Shown here one piece after another: positions 44,102 to 57,470 of a stretch of 64,000 bases of DNA. Every line of letters begins with the position of its first letter. Position 1 is the first letter of the stretch. This DNA comes from Pseudomonas viridiflava (GTDB lineage Bacteria > Pseudomonadota > Gammaproteobacteria > Pseudomonadales > Pseudomonadaceae), in contig NZ_UUPU01000066.1 of NCBI RefSeq assembly GCF_900591205.1, positions 34,864 to 98,863 on the forward strand. Direction: 5' to 3'. A program made the translations under genes and the position numbers. A model generated the notes under the pieces. The model worked only from the letters and a program-made list of their open reading frames with translations, did not search any database and was not told where the DNA came from.

Positions 44102-44204
44102 TGTGGGAGCGGGCTTGCCCGCGATAGCGTCGACTCGGTTTGCCTATGGCACCGAGTGGATGCTATCGCAGGCAAGCCAGCTCCCACACAAGCCAGCTCC
44201 CACA
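44102..44204. repeat. REPIN with a tandem duplication of its right end
   Basis: The REPIN covers 44102-44188. Its last 16 bases, CAAGCCAGCTCCCACA (44173-44188), are repeated exactly at 44189-44204. Confidence 0.92.
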
Positions 44205-44222
44205 TTGGGTGCTACGTTGGTC

Positions 44223-45170
44223 TTAGAGACCGTAGCTCATCAGACGCTCATAACGACGGGCCAGCAGCGCTTCGTTATCCAGCTTCTTGAGCATCGCCAG
44301 TTGCGAGGCCAATTCACCACGGATGGTCGCGGCAGCGGCAGCCGGGTCGCGGTGAGCGCCGCCCAGTGGCTCGGCGATCACCTTGTCGACGATCCCCAGG
44401 CCCTTGAGGCGGTCAGCCGTGATGCCCATGGCTTCAGCAGCGTCCGGTGCCTTTTCGGCGGTTTTCCACAGGATCGACGCGCAACCTTCCGGCGAAATCA
44501 CCGCGTAGGTCGAATATTGCAGCATGTTCAGCTGGTCGCAGACGCCAATCGCCAGTGCACCGCCGGAACCACCTTCACCAATCACGGTGGCGATGATCGG
44601 GGTTTTCAGGCGGGACATGACGCGCAGGTTCCAGGCAATCGCCTCACTCTGGTTGCGCTCTTCGGCGTCGATACCCGGGTAGGCACCCGGGGTGTCGATG
44701 AAGGTCAAAATCGGCATTTTGAAGCGTTCGGCCATTTCCATCAGGCGGCAGGCTTTGCGGTAGCCTTCCGGACGCGGCATGCCGAAGTTACGGCGCACTT
44801 TCTCGCGCACTTCACGGCCTTTCTGGTGACCGATCACCATCACTGGCTGGTCGTCCAGGCGAGCGATACCGCCCACGATCGCCGCGTCGTCCGAGAAGTG
44901 GCGGTCGCCATGCAGCTCGTCGAACTCGGTGAAGATGTGCTGAATGTAGTCCAGGGTGTACGGACGGCGCGGGTGGCGGGCCAGGCGCGCGATCTGCCAG
45001 CTGGTCAGCTTGCCGAAGATGTCTTCGGTGAGCGTGCTGCTCTTGTCTTGCAGGCGAGCGATCTCATCGCCGATGTTCAGCGAATTGTCATTGCCGACCA
45101 GGCGCAATTCTTCAATCTTGGCTTGCAGGTCAGCGATCGGCTGTTCGAAATCAAGAAAATTCGGGTTCAT
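44223..45170 (-). CDS. accA: Acetyl-CoA carboxylase carboxyltransferase subunit alpha
   Basis: A 315-aa subunit that with AccD transfers CO2 from biotin to acetyl-CoA, starting fatty-acid synthesis. It begins MNPNFLDFEQPIADLQ and carries GGIARLDDQPVMVIGHQKG and the GEGGSGGALAIGV oxyanion region. It lies downstream of dnaE after a 129-bp gap. Confidence 0.97.
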   Translation of the reverse strand: MNPNFLDFEQPIADLQAKIEELRLVGNDNSLNIGDEIARLQDKSSTLTEDIFGKLTSWQIARLARHPRRPYTLDYIQHIFTEFDELHGDRHFSDDAAIVGGIARLDDQPVMVIGHQKGREVREKVRRNFGMPRPEGYRKACRLMEMAERFKMPILTFIDTPGAYPGIDAEERNQSEAIAWNLRVMSRLKTPIIATVIGEGGSGGALAIGVCDQLNMLQYSTYAVISPEGCASILWKTAEKAPDAAEAMGITADRLKGLGIVDKVIAEPLGGAHRDPAAAAATIRGELASQLAMLKKLDNEALLARRYERLMSYGL

Positions 45171-45299
45171 AAGCGTCCGTCTTGGGTCGACGGCCAGGGA
45201 GTGCCTGGCCAGCCGGTTGTCTATTCGCGCCCTACATTAAGTGAGAGGCGCGTTTAGGTCGAGATTAAATGTTTAGTCGAGATCAGACATATCTGACCG

Positions 45300-48821
<3,522 letters not shown>

Positions 48822-48851
48822 AGTGATCCTGTCTTGATACATGGAAACAAC

Positions 48852-48876
48852 AAGGCCCGGGATTGTACCGGGCCTT
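48852..48876 (-). terminator. Terminator-like hairpin between rnhB and dnaE
   Basis: A perfect 9-bp stem, AAGGCCCGG/CCGGGCCTT with a 7-nt loop. On the minus strand it is followed by GTTGTTT. It may attenuate read-through from the lpx-rnhB operon into dnaE. Confidence 0.65.
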
Positions 48877-48898
48877 GGCAAAAACATCAGCCTCGCGA

Positions 48899-49531
48899 CT
48901 AAACCTCGCTGAGGTTCTCGCGCAGCTCGTAAGCCTGGCGCACCGGGGCGAACGAGCGACGATGGATCGGCGTCGGGCCGAGACGTGCCAGCGCTTCCAG
49001 ATGAACGGGCGTCGGGTAGCCTTTATGCCCGCCAATACCGTAACCGGGGTAGATCAACTCGAACGCGGCCATTTCACGGTCGCGGCTGACCTTGGCCAAA
49101 ATCGAGGCGGCGGCGATGGCTGGCACCTTGCTATCGCCCTTGACCACCGCTTCCGCCGGCATCGCCAGTTTCGGGCAACGGTTGCCGTCGATCATCGCCA
49201 GTTTCGGGGTGATGTGCAGCCCCTCCACCGCACGCTGCATGGCCAGCATGGTGGCGTGCAGGATGTTCAGTTGGTCGATTTCTTCGACTTCGGCCCGGGC
49301 AATATGCCAGCTCAGGGCCTTTTCACAGATCTCGTCGTAGAGCTTTTCACGACGCGCTTCCGTGAGTTTTTTCGAGTCATTGAGGCCGAGGATCGGGCGG
49401 TTCGGGTCAAGGATCACCGCCGCCGTGACGACTGCGCCACACAACGGGCCACGCCCTACTTCGTCGACGCCGGCCACCAGTACGTGGGCTTCGGCTACCA
49501 GACTGAAATCCAGGCCCATTTGTTGGGTCAT
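48899..49531 (-). CDS. rnhB: Ribonuclease HII
   Basis: A 210-aa enzyme that removes ribonucleotides from DNA. The catalytic motif is GVDEVGRGPLCG (Asp23, Glu24), with a further Asp in LAMIDGNRCP near residue 115. Its start overlaps the lpxB stop by 4 bp. Confidence 0.96.
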   Translation of the reverse strand: MTQQMGLDFSLVAEAHVLVAGVDEVGRGPLCGAVVTAAVILDPNRPILGLNDSKKLTEARREKLYDEICEKALSWHIARAEVEEIDQLNILHATMLAMQRAVEGLHITPKLAMIDGNRCPKLAMPAEAVVKGDSKVPAIAAASILAKVSRDREMAAFELIYPGYGIGGHKGYPTPVHLEALARLGPTPIHRRSFAPVRQAYELRENLSEV

Positions 49532-50667
49532 AAAGCGTCCTGTTTTTGGCCGATCAAGGTCAATACGGCGTCGGCCGCCTGGTTTGACGCATCGCGACGC
49601 AGGGTGCGATGGATGTCGTCAAAACCGCGCGTCTGTTCTTCGCCGCCGTCGATCAAGGGTAGTAGGGTTTGCGCGAGAGCCTCAGGCGTTGCATCGTCCT
49701 GCAACAACTCCGGCACCAACAGACGCTGGGCCAGCAGGTTGGGCAAGGAGATGTAAGGGCTTTTGACCATGCGCTTGAGAATCCAGAACGTCAGCGGCGC
49801 CAGGCGATAGGCCACGACCATCGGGCGCTTGTAGAGCAACGCCTCCAGCGTGGCTGTGCCCGATGCGATCAGCACCGCGTCACAAGCCGCCAGCGCCAGG
49901 TGGGACTGGCCGTCGAGCAGGGTCAGCGGCAAGTTTCGGCCTACCAGCAGGGTTTCGATCTGGGCGCGACGCTGCGGGCTGGCACACGGCAGCACAAACC
50001 GCACGCCCGGCTTCAAGGCTTGCAGGCGCTCGGCAGCATCGAAAAACAAGCTGGCCAGGCGACCGACTTCACCGCCTCGACTGCCCGGCATCAGCGCCAC
50101 CAGCGGGCCATCCGGCAAGCCCAACTCGGCACGGGCAGCGGCGCGGTCAGCCTGCAACGGTATGGTATCGGCCAGGGTATGCCCGACAAACCGCACCGGC
50201 ACGCCCTGCTCTTCGTAGAACCTGGCCTCGAATGGCAGCAGGGTCAACATCAGGTCGCAGCCTTCACGGATCTTCAGCACGCGCTTCTGCCGCCAGGCCC
50301 ATACGGACGGGCTGACATAGTGCACGGTCTTGATTCCAGCCTGACGCAACTTGAGCTCGATATTGAGGGTGAAATCCGGCGCGTCGATTCCGATAAAGAC
50401 GTCAGGCTTTTCTTCGATAAGGGTCTGAATCAGCAGCTTGCGGCGAGCCAACAGCTCACGCAGGCGGCCCAGCACCTCTACCAGCCCCATGACCGACAGA
50501 CGCTCCATGGGGAAGTAGGAAGCAAGGCCCTCGGCCTGCATCAGCGGGCCGCCTACACCGATAAATTCAACCGCCGGGTGCTGGGCCTTGAGCGCCCGCA
50601 TAAGACCTGCGCCCAGAATATCGCCGGAAGCTTCTCCGGCCACCAGCGCTATACGCACAGTGGCCAT
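49528..50667 (-). CDS. lpxB: Lipid-A-disaccharide synthase
   Basis: A 379-aa GT19 glycosyltransferase joining UDP-diacylglucosamine and lipid X. It begins RIALVAGEASGDILGA and has GIDAPDFTLN and the nucleotide-binding LMPGSRGGEV. It follows lpxA by 2 bp and overlaps rnhB by 4 bp. Confidence 0.97.
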   Translation of the reverse strand: MATVRIALVAGEASGDILGAGLMRALKAQHPAVEFIGVGGPLMQAEGLASYFPMERLSVMGLVEVLGRLRELLARRKLLIQTLIEEKPDVFIGIDAPDFTLNIELKLRQAGIKTVHYVSPSVWAWRQKRVLKIREGCDLMLTLLPFEARFYEEQGVPVRFVGHTLADTIPLQADRAAARAELGLPDGPLVALMPGSRGGEVGRLASLFFDAAERLQALKPGVRFVLPCASPQRRAQIETLLVGRNLPLTLLDGQSHLALAACDAVLIASGTATLEALLYKRPMVVAYRLAPLTFWILKRMVKSPYISLPNLLAQRLLVPELLQDDATPEALAQTLLPLIDGGEEQTRGFDDIHRTLRRDASNQAADAVLTLIGQKQDAL

Positions 50668-50669
50668 GA

Positions 50670-51446
50670 TCAGCGGGTGATGCCGCGAGTCGACGCCTGG
50701 ATAGAGTCACGGAATACCGCGACTTCCGGGAACAACGCTGCCGGCTCGGCCAGTTGGGTCAATGCCTGGTCCACCGTCAGCCCCTGACGGTAAACCACCT
50801 TGTAGGCACGGCGCAGGGCGTGGATAGCCTCTTCGCTGAAACCACGCCGGCGCATGCCTTCGAAGTTCATGCTACGGGCTTCGGCAGGGTTACCGAACAC
50901 CGTGACGAACGCCGGAACATCCTTGCCGATGGCGGTGCCCATGCCGGAAAAGCTGTGGGCGCCGATATGGCAATACTGATGCACCAGGGTAAACCCGGAC
51001 AGGATGGCCCAATCGTCAACATGCACATGGCCAGCCAGTGCCGTGTTGTTGACCAGGATGCAGTGGTTGCCGATCACGCTGTCGTGGCCAATATGGGCAT
51101 AGGCCATGACCAGGTTGTGATCACCCAGGGTGGTCTCGGAACGATCCTGCACGGTGCCACGGTGAATGGTCACGCCCTCACGGATGATGTTGTGATCACC
51201 GATTACCAGGCGGGTTTCTTCACCCTTGTACTTCATGTCCGGAGTGTCTTCGCCCACCGAGGAAAACTGGTAGATACGATTGTGTTTGCCAATGCGGGTC
51301 GGACCTTTGAGGATCACGTGCGGCCCGATGACAGTCCCCTCGCCGATTTCAACACCTGCGCCGATAATCGACCAGGGGCCGACCTCAACGTCGGCGGCCA
51401 GAACGGCCGACGGATCGATGATTGCGCGAGGGTCAATCAAACTCAT
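50670..51446 (-). CDS. lpxA: UDP-N-acetylglucosamine O-acyltransferase
   Basis: A 258-aa left-handed beta-helix enzyme, the first step of lipid A synthesis. Hexapeptide repeats fill residues 1-190 ([16 protein letters not shown] and similar), with a helical C-terminal domain. It starts [17 protein letters not shown] and overlaps fabZ by 4 bp. Confidence 0.97.
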
Positions 51447-51883
51447 AGTTTGCGTTCCGCACAGATGATCTCAGCGGAGCACACCGGCTTGCCGTCTACC
51501 GAAGCCTGGCACTCGAACTTCCAGATCTGGCGCTTGCAGCTGATGAACTTGGCTTCCAGGATCAACTGGTCACCCGGCGTGACCGGGTTGCGGAAACGCA
51601 ACTTGTCGGAGCCCACGAAATAATACAGCGTGCCATCGGCAGGCTTGAGGTCGAGCATTTTGAAACCAAGGATACCGGCAGCCTGGGCCATCGCTTCGAT
51701 GATCAACACGCCCGGCATGATTGGGTGCGCGGGAAAGTGACCGTTGAAGAACGGTTCGTTGATGCTGACATTCTTGTAGGCACGAATGCGCTTTTCCTCA
51801 ACATTGAGGTCCACCACGCGGTCTACCAGCAGGAACGGGTAACGGTGAGGCAGGTATTCGCGAATCTCGTTGATGTCCATCAT
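51443..51883 (-). CDS. fabZ: 3-hydroxyacyl-ACP dehydratase FabZ
   Basis: A 146-aa hot-dog dehydratase. Catalytic His49 and Glu63 lie in [13 protein letters not shown] and LIIEAMAQ. It starts [17 protein letters not shown], the usual Pseudomonas start. FabZ competes with LpxA/LpxD for hydroxyacyl-ACP, so their linkage is functional. It overlaps lpxA and is 111 bp from lpxD. Confidence 0.96.
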
Positions 51884-51994
51884 TTCGGGGGGAAGCCTGT
51901 AATAAAGATTGGGGGCGGGCGAACTAAAAGCACGCCCCGCTAGCAAATCAAGGAGGCAGTCTAGCGGCTGTGCACACTTGATATGGAAATGGTA

Positions 51995-53050
51995 TCAGCC
52001 TTCTGATGAAGCATTACCGCCAGGGGTCACGTCCCCAACACGCTTTTCCAGCTGTTTGAGGCGTCGAGCCATGTCGTCGAGCTGCCTCAACCGCGCTGCA
52101 CTCTTGCGCCATTCAGCTGCGGGCTGCATGGCCGTACCGGACGAATAAGCACCCGGCTCGGTAATCGAGTGGGTCACCATGGTCATGCCGGTGATAAATA
52201 CGTTGTCGCAAATATCAATATGCCCCACCAGCCCTACGCCACCGGCGAGCATGCAATGCTTGCCGATTTTGGTGCTGCCGGAGATCCCCACGCATGCCGC
52301 CATGGCGGTGTGATCGCCAATCTGTACGTTGTGGGCGATCTGGATCTGGTTGTCGAGCTTCACGCCATTACCGATAACGGTATCGGCCAGGGCCCCGCGA
52401 TCGACTGCCGTGTTCACGCCGATTTCCACGTCGTCGCCGATCAACACGCCGCCGACCTGTGCAATCTTGTTCCAGATACCTTTGGCGTTGGCAAAGCCGA
52501 AGCCTTCACCGCCGATCACGGCACCGGACTGAATGACCACGCGCTCACCGATACGCACATCGTGGTAAAGGGTCACGCGGGGCGCCAACCAGCCATCGGC
52601 ACCGATTTCGCAGCGTGCGCCAATAAAGCAATGCGCACCGACCGTTACACCCGCTGCGATGCGCGCACCACTCTCGATCACCGCAAACGCACCGATGCTG
52701 GCCGCAGGGTCAACCTGCGCATCATCGGCGATGACCGCGGACGGATGAATGCCCGCAGCTGCCTTGGGTTTCGGATCAAACAGGTGAGACACCCGGGCAT
52801 ACGCCAGGTATGGGTCAGCCACCACCAGCGCATCCCCGGCAAACCCTTCGGCGTCAGCGGCTTTGAGCAACACAGCTGCGGCTTGGCTGTCGACGAGGTA
52901 TTTACGGTATTGGGGGTTTGCGAGGAAGCTCAACTGAGCTGGGCCAGCCTCCTGCAAGGTGGCTAGCCCAGTGATTTCTTTCTCCTTGGAGCCACGCAAG
53001 GTGGCCCCCAGGAACTCGGCCAACTCGCCGAGCTTGATAGTCGCGGTCAT
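51995..53050 (-). CDS. lpxD: UDP-3-O-acylglucosamine N-acyltransferase
   Basis: A 351-aa acyltransferase, the third lipid A step. It has an N-terminal uridine-binding domain, hexapeptide repeats from about residue 105, the catalytic His in IQIAHNVQIG and a helical tail. It starts MTATIKLGELAEFLGATL. It follows skp by 3 bp. Confidence 0.97.
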   Translation of the reverse strand: MTATIKLGELAEFLGATLRGSKEKEITGLATLQEAGPAQLSFLANPQYRKYLVDSQAAAVLLKAADAEGFAGDALVVADPYLAYARVSHLFDPKPKAAAGIHPSAVIADDAQVDPAASIGAFAVIESGARIAAGVTVGAHCFIGARCEIGADGWLAPRVTLYHDVRIGERVVIQSGAVIGGEGFGFANAKGIWNKIAQVGGVLIGDDVEIGVNTAVDRGALADTVIGNGVKLDNQIQIAHNVQIGDHTAMAACVGISGSTKIGKHCMLAGGVGLVGHIDICDNVFITGMTMVTHSITEPGAYSSGTAMQPAAEWRKSAARLRQLDDMARRLKQLEKRVGDVTPGGNASSEG

Positions 53051-53053
53051 GGC

Positions 53054-53557
53054 TTACTTCAGCTGGTTCATGCGCTCGATCACCTGACGGGTGATGTCGT
53101 ATTGAGGCTTGACGTCGATTACAGCGCCACGCTCGAACACCAGGTCAAAGGCACCTTTCTTGATGACTTCTTCCACGGCGCTGTCGAGTTTCGGCTTCAG
53201 CTGTTTCAGCATTTCACGGTCGGCAACAGCCTTGGCTTCGTTCAGTTCCTTGGACTGGAACTGGTAGTCGCGGGCCTTTTGCTTGAATTCAAGCTCCAGA
53301 CGTTCGCGCTCGCCTTGCTGCATCTTGTCGCCACCGGCTACCAGACGGTCCTGGATACCCTTGGCGCTGCTTTCCAGGGTCTTGAGTTTGGTCAGTTGCG
53401 GACCGAATTTTTTCTCGGCATCCACGGCGTATTTCTTGGCCGCATCGGATTCCAACAGGGCCATCTGATAGTTCAGGACGGCGATTTTCATTTCGGCGAA
53501 GGCCGGGGTGGTTACCAGCACAGTTGCCAGCAGAACCAATTGAGTCAACTTACGCAC
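53054..53557 (-). CDS. skp: Periplasmic chaperone Skp/OmpH
   Basis: A 167-aa outer-membrane-protein chaperone. The signal peptide ends PAFA-E (residue 21). The mature part is a long charged helical hairpin that forms the trimer tentacles. It begins 45 bp after the bamA stop, its usual neighbour. Confidence 0.94.
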   Translation of the reverse strand: MRKLTQLVLLATVLVTTPAFAEMKIAVLNYQMALLESDAAKKYAVDAEKKFGPQLTKLKTLESSAKGIQDRLVAGGDKMQQGERERLELEFKQKARDYQFQSKELNEAKAVADREMLKQLKPKLDSAVEEVIKKGAFDLVFERGAVIDVKPQYDITRQVIERMNQLK

Positions 53558-53602
53558 GATGCACTCCTACAGAATCCGTTGTCGTTATCTTGGGTCAGAC
53601 GC

Positions 53603-55990
53603 TTAGAACGTCTGGCCGAGGGAGAATTGGAAAATCTGGGTTTCAGCGTTATCCGGTTTCTTGATCGGCATGGCCAGAGCAAAGCTCAATGGGCCAAGCG
53701 CAGTCACCCAAGTCACACCCACACCCACGGAGCTTGCCAGGTTGCTGAGGCTCACGTCGTTGCACTGAGTGTCGGACTTCACGCCGCTCGGGTTACGGAT
53801 CTGCTCGCACTTGGAGTCGAACACGTTACCCACGTCCCAGAATACCGAGGTACGCAGCGAACGCTGATCCTTGACGAACGGCAGCGGGAACAGAATCTCC
53901 GCACCACCCTGGATCAACACGTTACCACCGAATGGCAGCGGGTCGTTGTCGGAGTCAGCCACAGTGCCCTGGTTACCGGTTACACCTACACCACGGCTCG
54001 GCGTACCACGCGGGCCAAGTGTGCTGTCTTTGAAACCACGTACGGAGTTGAAGCCACCCGCATAGTAGTTCTCGTAGAACGGCAGACCGTTGGTCGAACC
54101 ATAACCGTCGCCATAGCCCAGCTCGGTGTGCAGGCGCATGGTGTAGTTGTCGCTCAACGGCGTGAACAACTGACCACGGTAGTCGAGTTTGAAGAACGAC
54201 AGGTCGCTGCCCGGCGTGGTGGTTTCCAGGGTCAGGCTCTGGGAATGGCCACGAGTCGCCAGTACCCCTTTGTTCAGGGTCGACTCGGACCAGCCGGCAG
54301 ACGCCTTGAAGTTCAGGAACTTGTCGCCTTCACGACGGGTAAAGTCGAAGATCTCATCCACGGTGTACACACCGGTCTTGATCTCATCCTGTTGCGCGGT
54401 CAAGCCGAACGTCAGGCGCGAAGTCTCGCTGATCGGGTAACCGATGTTCACACCGGCACCGAGGCTGTCGATCGCATAGCTTGCAACGTCAACGTCGAGG
54501 TCTTTGTAGTCGGTGGTGCGGTAGAAGGCGTTATAGCCCAGGCTCACACCGTCTGCAGTCCAGTAGGGGTCGGTATAACCGAAGTTATATCGGCTCTGGT
54601 ATTCGCTTCGGGTGAGGCCGATGGATACACGGTTACCGGTACCGAGGAAGTTGTTCTGGGTGATCGAACCACCGAGGATCAGGCCGGCACTCTGTGCGAA
54701 ACCGACGCTGGCGGTGATCGAGCCCGACGCTTGCTCTTCCACGGCGTAGTTCACGTCAACCTGGTCATCCACACCCGGCACGGCCGGAGTTTCCACGTTG
54801 ACTTCCTTGAAGAAGCCCAGGCGCTCAAGACGGGTCTTGGACTGGTCGATCAGGTAAGTCGACGCCCAGCCACCTTCCATCTGGCGCATTTCACGGCGCA
54901 GCACTTCGTCCGCAGACTTGGTGTTGCCGCGGAAGTTGATGCGGTTCACGTAGGCACGCTTGCCGGGGTCGACCACAAAGGTGATGTCCACAGTATGGTC
55001 ATCATCGTGCGGGGTCGGCACGCCGTTGACGTTGGCGAAGGTGTAGCCCTCGTTACCCAGGCGGCGGGTGATCAGCTCGGAGGTGGTGGTCATCAGCTTG
55101 CGCGAGAACACCTGGTCTTTCTGCACCAGCAGCAGAGCCTTGACCTGGTCTTCAGGTACTTTCAGGTCGCCGCTCAGCTTGACGTCGCGAACCTTGTACT
55201 TCTCGCCTTCGTTAACGTTGACGGTGATGTAGACGTGCTTCTTGTCCGGGGTAATGGACACCTGGGTCGAAGCGATGTCCATGTTGATATAGCCACGGTC
55301 CAGGTAATAGGAGCGCAGGCGCTCCAGGTCACCGGAAAGTTTTTCACGTGCGTACTTGTCATCGTTCTTGAAGAACGACAGCCAGTTGGTGGTCTTGAGT
55401 TCGAACAGGTCGATCAGGTCTTCATCAGCGAACTTGGTATTGCCCACCACGTTGATGTGCTGAATCGCCGCCACAGTGCCTTCGTTGATGTTGACCTTGA
55501 GGCCAACACGGTTGCGCGGCTGCGGCACCACTTCGGTTTCCACGGTCGCGGAGTAGCGGCCCTGGGCAACGTACTGGCGTTGCAGCTCGTTACGCACACC
55601 TTCAAGGGTGGCGCGCTGGAAGATTTCGCCTTCGGCCAGGCCGGATTGCTTCAAGCCTTTCATCAAGTCTTCAGTCGAGATCGCTTTGTTACCCTCGATC
55701 TCGATACTGGCGACGGACGGTCGCTCGACGACAGTGATGACCAGGACGTTGCCTTCGCGACCCAGTTGGATGTCTTGAAAGAAACCGGTTTTGAACAGCG
55801 CACGAGTGGATTCCACCAGGCGACGGTCATCAGCCTGTTCCCCAACGTTCAACGGCAAGGCACCAAAGACGCTACCCGCGGAAACCCGCTGGAGGCCGTT
55901 GACGCGAATATCGGAGATGGTGAAGGACTCGGCGTGAACTTCGGCGATCATCAATACGGTGAGAACCGCAGTTAGCAGCAGACGTTTCAT
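53603..55990 (-). CDS. bamA: Outer-membrane protein assembly factor BamA
   Basis: A 795-aa essential Omp85 insertase. The signal peptide is MKRLLLTAVLTVLMIAEVHA. Five POTRA domains cover about residues 22-420, and a 16-strand barrel ends FSLGQTF. The lid-lock motif VGFAQSAG is at the barrel start. The ATG at 55990 gives the correct signal; longer frames are not supported. It is encoded between rseP and skp as in most gamma-proteobacteria. Confidence 0.97.
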   Translation of the reverse strand: MKRLLLTAVLTVLMIAEVHAESFTISDIRVNGLQRVSAGSVFGALPLNVGEQADDRRLVESTRALFKTGFFQDIQLGREGNVLVITVVERPSVASIEIEGNKAISTEDLMKGLKQSGLAEGEIFQRATLEGVRNELQRQYVAQGRYSATVETEVVPQPRNRVGLKVNINEGTVAAIQHINVVGNTKFADEDLIDLFELKTTNWLSFFKNDDKYAREKLSGDLERLRSYYLDRGYINMDIASTQVSITPDKKHVYITVNVNEGEKYKVRDVKLSGDLKVPEDQVKALLLVQKDQVFSRKLMTTTSELITRRLGNEGYTFANVNGVPTPHDDDHTVDITFVVDPGKRAYVNRINFRGNTKSADEVLRREMRQMEGGWASTYLIDQSKTRLERLGFFKEVNVETPAVPGVDDQVDVNYAVEEQASGSITASVGFAQSAGLILGGSITQNNFLGTGNRVSIGLTRSEYQSRYNFGYTDPYWTADGVSLGYNAFYRTTDYKDLDVDVASYAIDSLGAGVNIGYPISETSRLTFGLTAQQDEIKTGVYTVDEIFDFTRREGDKFLNFKASAGWSESTLNKGVLATRGHSQSLTLETTTPGSDLSFFKLDYRGQLFTPLSDNYTMRLHTELGYGDGYGSTNGLPFYENYYAGGFNSVRGFKDSTLGPRGTPSRGVGVTGNQGTVADSDNDPLPFGGNVLIQGGAEILFPLPFVKDQRSLRTSVFWDVGNVFDSKCEQIRNPSGVKSDTQCNDVSLSNLASSVGVGVTWVTALGPLSFALAMPIKKPDNAETQIFQFSLGQTF

Positions 55991-56064
55991 GAAGTCCTTT
56001 CTTATTCCAACTGGCAATAAACAAACTGCCGCAAAATGCGGCAGATTCGCAATTCAGCGAAGCG

Positions 56065-57417
56065 TTACAGTCGACCCAGATCGTTGACAAGGGCTAACAA
56101 CATCACCCCGACCACCAAACTGATACCGATCTGTATCCCCCAACCCTGCACCCGATCTGACAAGGGGCGACCACGCACCCACTCGACCAGATAAAACAAC
56201 AGATGCCCCCCATCCAATACTGGAATGGGCAGCAAATTCAGAACACCCAGGCTAATACTCAGATAAGCCAGGAAATTCAGGAAATCCGCGACACCCGACT
56301 GGGCAGAAGCGCCCGCCACTTTAGCAATGGTTATCGGTCCACTCAAGTTTTTTACCGAGAGCTCACCGAACAACATTTTCTTGAGCGATTCGAGGGTCAG
56401 CACACTCATGGTCCAAGTGCGTTTTGCACCCTCGCCAATTGCCGCCAACGGCCCGAAGCTGACCTCGCGCACCATCGACGGCGGCCACTCGGGACTCTTG
56501 ACGCCAGCCCCGAGGTAACCCCCGGCCGCCTTGGCTTCGCCGCGAACCGACAAGGTCACGGGGACGTCGATCTGAGCACCCTCGCGCTCAACTTTCAGCA
56601 CAATTTTGGTATCAGGACGTACACGCACCAGGTCGACCACTTGCTGCCAGTCACCCAGCGGCTGACCATCGAGGGTCAAGAGGCGGTCGCCGGTTTTCAG
56701 ACCTGCGGCCTGGGCCGGCCCTTTCGGATCCAGCTCGGCGAGTACCGGCGGCAACGAAGGACGCCACGGGCGAATCCCCAGGGACTTGATCGGATCGGGC
56801 TCGTCGGCGCCCTTCAGCCAATGGTCCAGGGCCAACTCTCGCGGGGTTTCGGCACTGGAGTCCTGCTCACGCACCACTACATTGACGGTGCCGCTTTCGC
56901 CCAGCCGACGAACCAGTTGCAAGTTGACCGCGCCCCAGCCGGTGGTGGGCTCGCCATCAATGGAAACAATCTCTTGCCCGGCAACCAGACCCGCCTTGGC
57001 GGCCATGCTGTCCGCTTCGACCGCGCCGATGACCGGGCGTACCTGCTGGCTGCCCAGCATCGCCAGAACCCAGAAGAACAGCATTGCCAGCAGGAAGTTG
57101 GCGATCGGGCCGGCAGCCACAATCGCGATTCGCTGACGAACGGTCTTGCGATTGAACGACTGATCCAGCTGATCCGCCGGAACCTCGCCTTCGCGCTCAT
57201 CCAGCATCTTGACGTAGCCACCCAACGGAATGGCCGCAATCACGAACTCGGTGCCACGACGGTCGTGCCAGCGCAACAGCGGCATGCCGAAACCGACGGA
57301 AAAGCGCAGTACCTTGACGCCGCAACGACGCGCCACCCAGAAGTGGCCGAATTCGTGGAAGGTAACCAGCACACCCAGAGCAACCAGGGTGCCGACAATC
57401 ATGTAAAGCGCACTCAT
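56065..57417 (-). CDS. rseP: RIP metalloprotease RseP
   Basis: A 450-aa site-2 protease that cleaves anti-sigma factor MucA/RseA in the membrane. The zinc motif is HEFGH (His21, Glu22, His25), followed by two PDZ domains (near 115-200 and 210-290) and the third ligand in PVLDGGHLLFY. It is the normal length, followed by bamA after 74 bp. Envelope-stress sensing and outer-membrane assembly are thus encoded together. Confidence 0.96.
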   Translation of the reverse strand: MSALYMIVGTLVALGVLVTFHEFGHFWVARRCGVKVLRFSVGFGMPLLRWHDRRGTEFVIAAIPLGGYVKMLDEREGEVPADQLDQSFNRKTVRQRIAIVAAGPIANFLLAMLFFWVLAMLGSQQVRPVIGAVEADSMAAKAGLVAGQEIVSIDGEPTTGWGAVNLQLVRRLGESGTVNVVVREQDSSAETPRELALDHWLKGADEPDPIKSLGIRPWRPSLPPVLAELDPKGPAQAAGLKTGDRLLTLDGQPLGDWQQVVDLVRVRPDTKIVLKVEREGAQIDVPVTLSVRGEAKAAGGYLGAGVKSPEWPPSMVREVSFGPLAAIGEGAKRTWTMSVLTLESLKKMLFGELSVKNLSGPITIAKVAGASAQSGVADFLNFLAYLSISLGVLNLLPIPVLDGGHLLFYLVEWVRGRPLSDRVQGWGIQIGISLVVGVMLLALVNDLGRL

Positions 57418-57470
57418 CTAATTTCTCCGCATTCCAATCCAGTGCCTGCAGGCTCAAACATACCCACAGA

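Noticed and set aside
53102..55975. 957-aa open frame opposite bamA
   Set aside because: Antisense shadow of a secure bamA gene; the composition is atypical and no start signal is present.
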